Assembly: GCA_964017185.1 (NCBI GenBank)
Contig: OZ024879.1
Coordinates: forward strand, 44,399,883-44,463,882
DNA length: 64,000 nucleotides
Direction: 5' to 3'
Source: Rugalucina vietnamica
Taxonomy: Eukaryota; Mollusca; Bivalvia; Lucinida; Lucinidae
Shown: piece after piece, positions 23,736 through 33,499 of the stretch
Position numbering within the stretch: the stretch's first letter is position 1
Layout: each line of letters begins with the position of its first letter
The notes under the pieces: model-generated
The model's input: only the letters and a program-made list of their open reading frames with translations
Databases searched by the model: none
Told to the model about the DNA's origin: nothing
Program-made: the position numbers and the translations under genes

Positions 23736-24052
23736 CGGTAAATGGGATCGGGGACACAAATCGTGACTTTTGTAACCACGGCTCCCCAACATACGGTCAA
23801 GGGCGGGTATTATGACTTTTCAGCTTTTCAGTGCCCTGCTATAAGCGCCACCCCCTGGGGACAATCTGGAGGCTCTTTGCCCTGCCCTTCGCAATAGAAA
23901 ATGAACGGATCCTAATGTCCCTTTTCCCTGCACTGCGGGGCAATTAAACAATTAATTACCTTGCACTTTAGCCAGCTATCCCCCACCTTTCCCCGTAGAT
24001 GGGGTGCCGTGGTTACAATTGACTGTTGCATAACCTGCACAGTCTATTTTCA
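23736..24052. other. no gene recognised
   Basis: Mixed sequence with a GC-richer centre. No supported feature. Confidence 0.4.
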
Positions 24053-24627
24053 GAATAGGAAGAATTTAACAAAGGTTGATCTAGTAACCGATTTTTAGAA
24101 AGACGCAGAAACAAATCTCTGTTCTGCTTGCTACGCTTGGGGCACGCTACTGAAGCAATATCTCATAAAATCGGAACGCACATGTAACGTACACTAGCGT
24201 GCCTCAAACGCGCGCCAAACGCGTTCAGAGCGTATTCAACGCGCCTGTAACACGCGTGGAACGTATTTGAGACGCAAAAGTCACACGCCCGAGACACGCC
24301 GAGCTTCTAGAAAATTTTTAAGCATGTTAAAAAAATGTTGAGCCCAAACGCGCGAGAAACGCGCAGAGACTTTTAGCGACTTACAGCCGACGAGCGCCGG
24401 ACGTACACCAAGCGTACCCGACGCGCTTGTAGCGAGTTTTGGACGTGTTTCCGACGTGCGTCTGGCGTATGTGGAATTTTGCTATTTTTTCAACGCGCCC
24501 GGCGCGCGTTTCACTTATACGCTACTGTGTGACTGCTGTTTAAGAATAGGAAGAATTCTAACAAAGGTAGATCTAGTAACCGATTTTTAGAAGACGCAGA
24601 ACAAATCTCTGTCCTGCTTGCAAATGG
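24053..24627. repeat. degenerate AACGCG array bracketed by an 85-bp direct repeat
   Basis: AATAGGAAGAATTTAACAAA through GATCTAGTAACCGATTTTTA to AAATCTCTGTTCTGCTTGC at 24053-24140 recurs at 24544-24627. Between them (24190-24520) lie dozens of irregular ACGCG/GCGCG/CGTAC words in both orientations, e.g. AACGCGCGCCAAACGCGTTC. The direct repeats may be the split halves of a disrupted older repeat or a segment duplicated with the insertion. Confidence 0.75.
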
Positions 24628-24904
24628 TCGTACGTGTATTATAATCCAACGCTGCTGACCGGTTGCAAAAAGAGAGGTCAATAAACTCCAGGCATATGCA
24701 TTTATTAAATCGCTCCTTTTTGGCTCGTAATGTAACGTTACCATGCGACGTTATTTTATCGAAACGTCACAAATGACGTTGATTTCACGTTCTGACGGCG
24801 CTATCATACAGACATAAAAATGGGCAATGTATTTAACCCAATATTTTCTTTTTAAATGTCGCACCTGCTTTCAATTATGCTTCCTCTCACGTCCGCGCGC
24901 TGCA
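24628..24904. other. no gene recognised
   Basis: Interior of the putative outer element, just left of its right-end array. No coding evidence. Confidence 0.4.
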
Positions 24905-25072
24905 TTTAATTGGTCTCGCGAGAATCTCGTTCCTAGGAACTACAGCGATCTTAGGAAAGCGTTAGTGAAACGCATTCCGAAAATTCCTAAAGTCGTTCCT
25001 AAGATCGACTCCGATCCTAACCCTAGGACTAGGATCGTCCTAATCCTAGGAACGTTTAGTGAAACGCAGCCC

Positions 25073-25360
25073 TGGTGCCTCCAGGCAAAGCTTTTACATT
25101 GCTGACTGTATGACTATCTTTAATATTACTGGTTAACCGCTCAGACGAGCCTACACAGGAAAAGTGGTTTCAAGTCAAAGCATCCACACATACGCTCTGT
25201 ACGGGCCCCGCCCACTGGGGTCCGAAGAAATAGATGGGGTTCTTGTGCCTCAAGGCAAAGCTTTTACACTGCTGACTGTATGACTATCTTATTACTGGTT
25301 AACCGCTCAGGATGAGCCTACCCAGGAAAAGTGGTTTCAAGTCAAAGCATCCACAGATAC
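25073..25360 (+). repeat. REP-2, two tandem copies
   Basis: The first copy (25073-25190) starts at GTGCCTCCAGGCAAAGC where the outer element ends. The second (25191-25360) is complete: GGGCCCCGCCCACTGGGGTC, GTGCCTCAAGGCAAAGC, ACTGGTTAACCGCTCAG and GGAAAAGTGGTTTCAAGTC. The partner half lies at 14565-14601. Confidence 0.85.
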
Positions 25361-25576
25361 GCTCGTATAAGCGGTTGTGGCTTTGTTGGATGGTTATATA
25401 TCAAGAGCCCCGTAAATGGAGACAACGTCCCGACCTGATCTTAGCCGTTGACTGGAACGTTAAGCATCAGTTTCAAACGATGGCTGTACAAATTTTGTCA
25501 CCAAATCATCATAAAAAAAAAATAAAATGCGGTTGCATCACGATCATCGCAGCGTCTCCGGACTTTTTAGTGTAGA

Positions 25577-25990
25577 AAGGTACAAGTAGGCAAAGATCAG
25601 GAAAAGGCGCAATCAGAAAAAGATTCCCACTCCAAAAATCCGAGGTTGGAAAAAACCAAACCAACGATCAGGTACTTATACCATGAAAACATTTCGTAAG
25701 CCGAATGAGCAGCTATTTTCCCAATAGGTGGCCACTCAGTTACCTTAACTTAACTAAAAATATGAAAACATACATAAGGCGCCGACAGCACAAAAATATT
25801 AAACACCAAGACATAAAACAAAAAGAACCACCACAGAAGTATCGACTTGGAACGATCAGTAACAAAAAGTTACTGGCGGGCTTAAATCGATTTAACACGG
25901 CCGTAACCTCACCCTCAGCTTCTGCAGTGGTTCATAACATTTAGTTAGTTCTTCGGTCCTCGTGGTGAATCTCTAGATCATTGCTGAACT
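25577..25990 (-). repeat. RET-P 3' tail
   Basis: The reverse complement of GTACCTTTTT-type ends, CCCACTCC, GTGGCCACCTATTGGG, AGTAACTTTTTGTTACTGAT and GATTCACCACGAGGACCG, in the order of the 52250-52775 tail. The frame 25705-25944 is antisense to this tail and is not a gene. Confidence 0.85.
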
Positions 25991-26017
25991 AAGATTTTGG
26001 AAAACACGGCGTATAAA

Positions 26018-26302
26018 CATCAGGAAAACATGTCCGACAAATGTTTACCCCTTTATACCCCACTAGTATATAGTACAGTATAACTGGGGTATGGAGGGGT
26101 ATACCTATTTTTCTTATTTTTGCTCGAAAACAAAGATTGTAGGTACTCGTTACAACCGCCTCGCAGAAGCGGTTCAAACGTGTACCCATAATCTATGTTT
26201 TTAGCAAAAATAAGAAAAAATATCAAAAGTTTTCTAATGAAAATTTTCAATTTTTACAACTCAAGAGAAATCTGTATATAACATGGGCATGTTTACGTAA
26301 TG
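26018..26302 (+). mobile_element. FB2 MITE
   Basis: Left end CATCAGGAAAACATGTCCG, right end CATGTTTACGTAATG. The hairpin arms TAGGTACTCGTTACAACCGC and GCGGTTCAAACGTGTACCCA flank a CTCGCAGAA loop. The stem has several mismatches, so this copy is older than those at 31 and 33 kb. Confidence 0.85.
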
Positions 26303-27196
26303 AGTTTAACAACTGACGGCAGGGGTGAGAAAAACAATCAGGCCCACGTAAGATTAAACTGAACGTTATCCGTGATACCGACCGTACAGGTGATTATAAA
26401 CGGCTTGATAAATTTTCTTAAATTCTTATTTTTAAATTTAATTTGTTAGATACTTTATTATGTTGTATAAAGACGTAGCAAATTAAAAAAACGGGGGTTA
26501 CCAGGCTAAATTATCATTTAAATCGGTTGAAAGAACACCCATTGCGTGTGCCGTAAAACGTTGTTTTTGTTGTTGTTGTTGTTGTTGTTTTTTCGCTAGT
26601 TGCTACTACATTTTGGCAATAAAAAAATCGAAAAGTACAAGCAGTACTATCCAAATACCCTACATTTTGATAAGAATATACGTTGTTGAGTCAACATAAC
26701 CATCACCAAGTGTGAGCTTTGCCTACAATTGGAATTACTAACATATATTTGGTAAATGCATGTTTTGTGGTTATATGTTTAAATCCCCCTTGTCATTGCA
26801 AAATTTATCTAATATTATTCAAGAACTCACTTATAACTTTCCGAGAAAAAATATTTAGTGAAAGTCCATCATCTTACGACAAGTCATACGATGAGAGAAA
26901 AACATGTGGTCAACAGAACGAAAGCAATACTACAGGCAATTATATTACCCCACCCCCTTTGATTTTGCTCTTGTTATTTGTGATTCTGTACTTATGGAAA
27001 ACGTGTTTTATGGTATACATGAGTGTGTAGCTTGATATTCAGTAAAAGTTTAGAACATACCTGTGCTTGTTTAATTAAACATGTAGCTTCAATCAGTCGA
27101 GTGTTGCTAATTTCAAAGTCATGGCGCCAAAATACGTCGCATAAAATTGATCGAAATTCAACGTAATGTCGCCTTTATTATAATGTCATTGGCTTC
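26303..27196. other. no gene recognised
   Basis: Holds a TTG microsatellite (26562-26590) and an open frame (26719-27030, 103 codons) that ends in a hydrophobic stretch (PPPLILLLLFVILYLW). It shows no domain, no homologue in the window and no clear splice sites, so it is not called as a gene. Confidence 0.45.
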
Positions 27197-27335
27197 ATTC
27201 CTATTCAAAACCTTCAACAAATTGTGCGGACGCTATTTAAACAATTCGTTGATAAGTTTGTTTTACATAAATCTTCCATTTTCAAAATCCGAAGCTGGCG
27301 ATTCATAGCCCTCAACAAGAGTTATTCCCTTTCAA
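27197..27335 (+). repeat. direct repeat, partner at 23583-23735
   Basis: GTGCGGACGCTATTTAAACA, TCCATTTTCAAAATCCGAAG and CTGGCGATTCATAGCCCTC. Same order as the partner without its poly-A. Confidence 0.85.
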
Positions 27336-27451
27336 AAAGGCGCGACGTAAGAGCATCGACTGTCGTTTCTCTGGCGTCGCAAAGCAACGTCGCACGTAAC
27401 ACCCTGACCTTAAGATTGACGTTACAGTTCCAGCTATACACAAAAATCAAA

Positions 27452-27660
27452 TTACTCGGTGGCTGAGCGGTTAAGAGTGTTGTTTCTTTATCCCTCGATA
27501 AACTCACTGATGTATCCTGTGTGGGATCGAGCCAAGTTCTGCTTGCGGGTGTGTCAGGTGGTTTTTGACGGGGTTCTCCCGTTTTTGTACCACTTACTTA
27601 TTGACCCGTCTCATATGAGCTGAAATAATCTTGAATGGTACGTTAAACTGAATTTAAAGA
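27452..27660 (+). mobile_element. SINE-A copy
   Basis: The A box TGGCTGAGCGGTTAAGAGTG is well preserved. The B box is damaged (GGGATCGAGCCAAG), with the CCACATGTGAGACAA segment deleted. The body is intact: GTTCTGCTTGCGGGTGTGTC, GTCTCATATGAGCTGAAATA and ATCTTGAATGGTACGT. Confidence 0.85.
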
Positions 27661-27757
27661 AATACATGTAACTTTTTCTAAAGGCCAAACTACTGTTACA
27701 AATACACCCACATCTATTTAATGTTATACAATGTTGTGTGCATTCAGTAAACAAACG

Positions 27758-27993
27758 TGAGCCTGTGCGTGAGAAAACCAACAATTTGGGTTCCGACCAG
27801 GTCCGACACAAACTGGCCTGTACAGTCACAGAAGATGGCTAGAGACTGGAAATTTTGGATTTAGAAAGAAGAGGAATTGTACTAACCGTGTAGCGAAAAC
27901 AAAGGCGCTGATCAGCTTCGCGGTTACCGCGAAGCTGATCTGCGTCTTTGTTTTCGCATATGCAAATTGTTGGTTTTCTCATGCACAGGCTCA
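27758..27993 (+). mobile_element. FB1 foldback MITE, full length
   Basis: TIRs TGAGCCTGTGCGTGAGAAAA and TTTTCTCATGCACAGGCTCA enclose the internal palindrome GCGAAAACAAAGGCGCTGAT ... with GCGGTTACCGC at its dyad. ACG/CGT outside the TIRs extends the symmetry. Confidence 0.9.
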
Positions 27994-28039
27994 CGTTACT
28001 GTGTATACTATACAAAGATATACAGAGGTATCTCGCAAT

Positions 28040-28215
28040 CTAATTGGCAAATGGTTATGCGCGTTTGCGAGATGATCGCACGTGATTGCGCGACGTTTGC
28101 GAGTGACACGCGAGTGGCTCGCGAAGCAGTTGCGAGAGCATTGCGAGTAAAGATAATCCCCTACGCGCAACATCGCGCAACGCGCAAATGCGCGATCGCC
28201 AAAAGCATCGCGTCA
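28040..28215. repeat. degenerate TGCGAG/CGCGAT array
   Basis: Irregular TTGCGAG words in the left half and CGCAAC/GCGCGATCGC in the right half make an approximately inverted layout. No exact unit. Frames on both strands are open only because of the composition. Confidence 0.65.
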
Positions 28216-28914
28216 CCTGTACTGTACGTACACTGTACGTAGTCATAATGTCTGAAAAGATATAGCGGATACGAGGTGTGTGCAATATTATATCATATTA
28301 TACAATTAAAGCCCTTCCGTGAGGGAAACATGGCTGTTTGTACGCCTGAGGCCAGTAATTGTACCCGAGAACATGCAATGTCAACAATTGTATTCTTATA
28401 GACCTATTGACTTTTTGAAACCGCGCAAGAAGACGAAAAAACAGTGTACCGTGAGCTTTGTCGACAGCTTGCATTTTAGAATTGCGGTGGGAAGTCGAGG
28501 ATCGGTCAAAAATTATGTTTCTGTATTTATTTCAGAGTATCTTGTCATTTGAAAATAATTAAAAAAAAAGAAAATAAAACAGTGGTTACACCCTTGGAGT
28601 GTTTCAAGGCGAATTATTCGAATCAATTATTTCAAACATGAAATCGGCATCGATATGAAAAAAGATATAAGCGCATTTAAGCAACAGCCTATCAAGTCAT
28701 ACAACAAAGTTATTATACATATGACAGAACTTTTTGACTCATCCACGTAAACTACTAGAAAATTATTTTAAACTTCTTTCGCACTATTTCATTTATCATT
28801 CAAGACTTCTCGCCCAGGCACACCTGCGACGGAGACATACATTATTCTTATACTGCATTCACAATTGTTGTTGGATGTTGGACAAAACTGGTAATGTTTT
28901 AACAATATATATAT
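28216..28914. other. no gene recognised
   Basis: AT-rich with small frames (28319-28552, 28734-28916) lacking any recognisable motif. Confidence 0.4.
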
Positions 28915-28926
28915 AGAGAGAGAGGA

Positions 28927-29035
28927 TCTTACACGAGTGGTCATTTCATATGAAATTTATTAAACGAGCCTTCGGCGAGTTTAATAAAATTCATATGAAA
29001 TGACCACGAGTGTAAGATTCGTTTTATCATATGAC
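28927..29035 (+). mobile_element. FB3 hairpin element copy 2
   Basis: TTACACGAGTGGTCATTTCA ... GAGCCTTCGGCGAG ... TGAAATGACCACGAGTGTAA. Better matched than the copy at 4632. Confidence 0.88.
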
Positions 29036-29697
29036 TTTTAAAATAGGATTTTATCGCCTTCGAAGTGGACATATTTTCAATGAAAATTTACATTGTTGTT
29101 ACGGACGTCGTCAATGACGTTACGTATTCCCGCAAAAGTGTTAATACACGTGTACTCATATGATTTTTATGACATGACGTTTTCCACTGGAAAACAGCGA
29201 CGTCATATGATAAATATATATATCGACAAAAGTTTAGCATTAATGCTCCTATAGCTAAATGTCCATAGATATTGTATTTCGAGAGGACCTATGTGGTTTC
29301 GTCGTATATAGAGAAGGAAATGTGGATACCTTAGTCCTAAATCATATTTCAATATCTCAACTTCACATCCCATATTAAGATGCATCAGCCTGGGCAAAAA
29401 GTTCAGTTTTTTTCGATGTTTAAAAAGTTGAGGTCGATGCGTGTTTTGCGTCGTCGTTTTTACAATGTTTTTCCTTTCTGCGCAATCGCACAAAGGGTAA
29501 AACATGTAGCCTGTGCGTTTGCTTGAGGTCGATTTTGGGAAGTTAAAGAATAGAACATAATAGAATAATTTTATTTTCTAATCACTGAAGGTCCAGTTAA
29601 ATGAAATTAGAATTCCCTTATTCCGTGAATATTTTTGGCAAGACTTTACAGATCGTCCCATGATACTTCCTTATTCCGTTACTCTTGACTTTTTAGA
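29036..29697. other. no gene recognised
   Basis: AT-rich spacer. The minus frame 29203-29505 has no recognisable domain. Confidence 0.4.
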
Positions 29698-29938
29698 TAT
29701 GAGCCGCCTCGTGGGAAAACCAACAATGTGGTTTCCGAACAGGTCCGACACAAACCGAGCTGTACAGTCACAGAAAAGAGCTAGAAGCTTGAAATTTCAG
29801 GTTTAGGAAGAAGAGGAAGTGTACTATCCGTGTAGCGAAAACAAAGGCGCTGATCAGCTTCGCGGTTACCGCGAAGCTGATCTGCGTCTTTGTTTTCGCA
29901 TATGCAGATTGTTGGTTTTCCCATGAGGCGGCTCATAT
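29698..29938 (+). mobile_element. FB1 foldback MITE, full length, TSD ATAT
   Basis: GAGCCGCCTCGTGGGAAAAC and its inverse GTTTTCCCATGAGGCGGCTC bound the element. ATAT lies immediately outside both ends, a 4-bp duplication as for the 49364 copy (CAAT). Inner palindrome as in the other copies. Confidence 0.9.
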
Positions 29939-30024
29939 ATACAACACCGTTGATGTTGTAGCATAAGCACAACTCAAATGACCACATTTCTGGCCTGGGC
30001 GGAAAGACACTTTGAATAGTAAAA

Positions 30025-30625
30025 GGTATCCACATTTTCATCTTAATATAAGGAGGAATCCACATTTTTAGATAATGTATAGAAATTTATGGGAAACCCT
30101 CAAAATGTGGATCTTTAGGAATGTGTCTTTGATTTAGACTTCTCGTGTAAATTTTCGAAATTACAATAAAATAGTCTGGCTTTCGTTGCCGGTTTAAACA
30201 GGGCTACTGATGAGGGTTCATTACCCGAAATTGCGCAATATCGTCCATACTATCTCCCTTTAAATGTTTCCAAAGGATCAAACCTTTATAAAAAATTTTC
30301 TTGACTATATAGAGAGAGGTAACCACATTTTTAGATACAAGGCATTTCATGGGAAACGCTAAAATGTTGATTCCTGTCTATATAGAGTGGGTTCCACATT
30401 TTCCAGTTTTAAGGCATTTTATGGGAAACCCTCAACATGTGGATTCCTGACTATATAGGTAAGGATCCACTTTTTGAAGTATACGGCGTTCATGAGAAAC
30501 CTTAAAAATGTGGATTCATGTCTATATAGAGAGGAATCCACATTTTCCAGCTTTAAGGCATTCTATGTGAAACCCTGAATATGTGGATTCCTGTCTATAT
30601 ATGGAGGGATTTACATTTTTATACA
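30025..30625 (+). repeat. palindromic minisatellite (about 90-bp unit) interrupted by REP-1
   Basis: Units have the form TATATAGAGAGGAATCCACA TTTT... AAGGCATTTTATGGGAAACC ...ATGTGGATTCCTGTC. The ATCCACAT and ATGTGGAT words make each unit self-complementary. One unit at 30040-30120, then REP-1 (30110-30295), then four more units. Confidence 0.85.
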
Positions 30626-30968
30626 TACAATTACAACCTTTTAACATTCACGGAATAAGGACAATCCTTGATCAGTTGTACTTGATCGAAATGACCAGAC
30701 CATCTTAAACAAAGCAACCAGACAAGGTTCATGTTTTACCCGAGAAAAGCCGCGGGAAACAGTTCTACAATGAGGCTGCTAAAGATCGCTTCACGGAAAC
30801 ATGCTGACTAAAAAAAGGCCGACAGGACGTTAATTTTGATTGCTTTTCCGACAGTTTTGTCTCAGCCTTGTCTTCAGATTTTAAAAATTGTTGATTAGAT
30901 TTATAGACAATTATTTTAGTAAGAAGCAGTGTTTTTTCATGCTGAATTCTGCGACCTTGCGCCACTAT
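30626..30968. other. no gene recognised
   Basis: Ordinary sequence; 30921-30968 is one of a pair of repeats that flank the FB2 copy. Confidence 0.4.
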
Positions 30969-31247
30969 CACCAGGATAACATTTCCGTGCAATATTTACC
31001 CCCTTATCACCCACTTTTATATAGCAAAACTGGGGTATGCAGGGGTATACCTATTTTTCTTATTTTTGCTCTAAAACATAGATTGTGGCTACTCGTTAGA
31101 ACCGCCTCGCCGAGGCGGTTCCAACGTGTACCCACAATCTATGTTTTGAGCGAAAATAAGAAAAATATAAAAAAAAATCGATCAAAAATTTTCAATTTTT
31201 ACAACTAAGGAAAAGTCCGTATATTATATGGGCGTGTTTTCGTAATG
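30969..31247 (+). mobile_element. FB2 MITE with strong hairpin, flanked by a duplicated 50-bp host segment
   Basis: Left end CCAGGATAACATTTCCGTGC + AATAT, right end CGTGTTTTCGTAATG. The hairpin arm CATAGATTGTGGCTACTCGT + TAGAACCGCCTCG has a complementary partner. The host sequence on the left (AAGAAGCAGTGTTTTTTCAT, 30921-30968) recurs on the right (GAAGCAGTGTTTCTTTTTAT, 31255-31303), both ending in a TGCGCCAC phrase. Confidence 0.85.
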
Positions 31248-31303
31248 TAGAGTGAGAAGCAGTGTTTCTTTTTATACTGTATTCTGCCACCATGCGCCAC
31301 GAC

Positions 31304-31673
31304 TGAATAAAATTCACCCCATGACGAGGAAGAGCATGTTGAAACGAGCTGTTACAAACAAAAAATTCAGACCTGACATTAAGCACTGACATTTTACGAA
31401 ATAACAAAATGTAATTAAAAAATCATTGCCAAATATCAGTGTTTAACATTTTGAAAACAAGTTTGTCTTTGAAGATGTCTACTACCTACATCTGAAATTA
31501 AATGATATGATAATGATATATATACCACATTATTGTTCTATCTAGCGCCTAAAGATTTTTGTAATTTTAGATTTAAACTACTAAAATTGCGTACTTTTAT
31601 GGACACGATTTTAAAGAGTGCCGACAATTACTCTTTTAAACAAGTAATCCTATCTCTGGTCATTCAGTATCTA
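31304..31673. other. no gene recognised
   Basis: AT-rich sequence without supported features. Confidence 0.4.
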
Positions 31674-31895
31674 CATTACGAAAACTTGCCCATGCAATAA
31701 ACCAGAGATTTTTTAGCCTAAAAAATTCAAAATTTTCAGCTAAAATTTTTGATGTTTTTCTTATTTTTGCTCAGAACATAGATTGTGGCCTCGGCGGTTC
31801 TAACGAGTACCCACAATCTATGTTTTAGAGCAAAAATAAGAAAAATAGGTATACCCCTGCATACACCAGTTTTACTATATAAAAATGAGGTTTAA
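31674..31895 (-). mobile_element. FB2 MITE, minus orientation
   Basis: Starts CATTACGAAAACTTGCCCAT + GCAATA, carries the hairpin arms around CATAGATTGTGGCC / ACGAGTACCCACAATCTATG, and runs to TAGGTATACCCCTGCATACA. The CATCAGG end is not preserved. Confidence 0.8.
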
Positions 31896-31924
31896 GGGGA
31901 ATAGTGTTGTGTACGAGTACTTTT

Positions 31925-32024
31925 GCAGACTGTAACTGAATGTGTTATTTGTTTTCCAGGCATTCTAGTCATTGTATTGTGCTTTTTGCAGACTGTAACT
32001 GACTTTGTTATTTGTTTTCCATTT

Positions 32025-32082
<58 letters not shown>

Positions 32083-32330
32083 AAACCACAACTAAATTTG
32101 TTATTTGTTTTCCAGGCATTCTAGTCATTGTGTTGGGGTTTTTTGCAGACCACAACTGAATGTGTTATTTGTTTTCAAGGCATTCTAGTCATTGTGTTTG
32201 GGTTTTTTTTTGCATACAACAACTGAATTTGTTATTTGCTTTCCAGGCATTCTAGTCATTGTGTTGGGGGGTTTCGCATACAACAACTGAATTTGTTATT
32301 TGTTTTCCAGGCATTCTAGTGTAGTATTGT
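31925..32330 (+). repeat. 63-bp minisatellite upstream of CRP-B carrying a splice-acceptor-like motif
   Basis: Six units of the form (C)AACTGAATTTGTTATTTG TTTTCCAGGCATTCTAGTCA TTGTGTTGGGG...TGCA, starting near 31928, 31991, 32086, 32149, 32215 and 32279. Unit 2 is broken by a run of about 48 T (32030-32080). Most units contain TTTGTTTTCCAGG (variants CTTTCCAGG and TTTTCAAGG), the same string that forms the acceptor in front of the CRP-B start codon at 33488-33497. Confidence 0.9.
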
Positions 32331-33207
32331 TACGTTTGAAAACTATGATATCGATTCTCTTGTGTTTGTAAAATAACTTTGCAGGGCTTTCGCGAATCGT
32401 CACGTCATGAACATATGCACTCTGACATCAGGGTGCATTTTTAAAAGTGATGCATCCATACAAAGTTTGAGAACAGTCCGTAGCTAAACCGATTTTTGTT
32501 TCAGCTGCACAGTAAGAGAGAGAATGTAAATGCAAATTTTGTTCATATTTGATATCTATTTGTGTTGTGCAATTTTGCAGACCACAACTGAATATGTTGT
32601 CATCAGGAAAACATGTTCGTGCTATGAATACCCCCTTAAACCCCCCTTTTATGTAGTAAAACTGGGGTATGCAGGGGTATACCTATTTTTCTTATTTTTG
32701 CTCCAAAACATAGATTGTGGGTACTCGTTAGAACCGCCTCGGCGAGGCGGTTCTAACGAGTACCACAATCTATGTTTTGAGCAAAAATAAGAAAATATCA
32801 TAAAATTTCTGCTGAAAATTTTCAATTTTAAAGCTAAAAAATCTGTGTTAATTGCATGGACAAGTTTTCGTAATACTGTAACGGAATGAGTTATTTGTTT
32901 TCCAGGCATTCCAGTCCAGTATTGTAACGTTTGAAAACTATTATTCTCTTTATTGTGTTTGTAAAATAACTTTGCAGGGCTTTCGCGAATCGTCACGTCA
33001 AAAATATATATACTCTGACATCAGGGTGCATTTTTAAAAGTGACGCATCCATACAAGTTTTGAGAACAGTCCGTATCTAAACCGATCTTGGTTTCAGCTG
33101 CACAGTAAGAGAGAGAATGTAAATATTAAAGTCAAAATGCAAATTTCGTTCATATTTAATATCTATTTGTGTTGTGCAATTTTGCAGACCACAACTGAAT
33201 ATGTTAT

Positions 33208-33486
33208 CATCAGGAAAACATGTCCGTGCTATGAATACCCCCTTAAACCCCACTTTTATACAGTAAAACTGGGGTATGCAGGGGTATACCTATTTTTCTT
33301 ATTTTTGCTCCAAAACATAGATTGTGGGTACTCGTTAGAACCGCCTCGGCTAGGCGGTTCTAACGAGTACCACAATCTATGTTTTGTAGCAAAAAGAAGA
33401 AAAATACCAAACATTTTCTACTGAAAAATTTCATTTTTTACTACTTTAAAAATCACTGTATATTGCATGGGCATGTTTTCGTAATG
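33208..33486 (+). mobile_element. FB2 MITE just upstream of the CRP-B start
   Basis: CATCAGGAAAACATGTCCGT + GCTATG at the left and GGGCATGTTTTCGTAATG at the right. The hairpin TTGTGGGTACTCGTTAGAAC + CGCCTCGGC / GGCGGTTCTAACGAGTACCA is almost perfect. It ends 13 bp before the CRP-B ATG, so it lies within or next to the acceptor region of the gene. Confidence 0.9.
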
Positions 33487-33487
33487 T

Positions 33488-33497
33488 TGTTTTCCAG
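33488..33497 (+). promoter_or_regulatory. splice acceptor before the CRP-B start codon
   Basis: TGTTTTCCAG|GA precedes ATG at 33500. CRP-A has TTTTAG|AGCGTCAACAC before its ATG. Both genes therefore probably have an untranslated first exon upstream. The donor exon was not identified. Confidence 0.5.
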
Positions 33498-33499
33498 GA

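Larger units (their letters stand above)
32331..33497 (+). repeat. tandem duplication of about 590 bp, each copy with an FB2 insertion
   Basis: Copy 1 (about 32316-32905) and copy 2 (about 32906-33497) share GTTTGAAAACTAT, TTTGCAGGGCTTTCGCGAAT, GACATCAGGGTGCATTTTTA, GAGAACAGTCCGTA, TTTCAGCTGCACAGTAAGAG and GCAGACCACAACTGAATATG. Each then has an FB2 element (32601-32876 and 33208-33486) at the same point inside a minisatellite unit. The FB2 insertion therefore came first and the block was duplicated afterwards. Copy 2 runs directly into the CRP-B acceptor and start codon. Confidence 0.9.

Noticed and set aside
26719-27030. 103-residue frame with a C-terminal hydrophobic stretch
   Set aside because: No signal peptide, no splice context, no paralogue in the window and no domain. 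AT-rich DNA gives such frames by chance.
32503-32531. TTTCAGCTGCACAGTAAGAG (and its copy at 33094) resembles the start of CRP-B exon 2 (TTTCAGCTGCGCC) and could be an exon relic
   Set aside because: The match beyond the first 11-12 bases needs gaps, and the cysteine frame is not recoverable. It may be chance or a noncoding exon. Not called.
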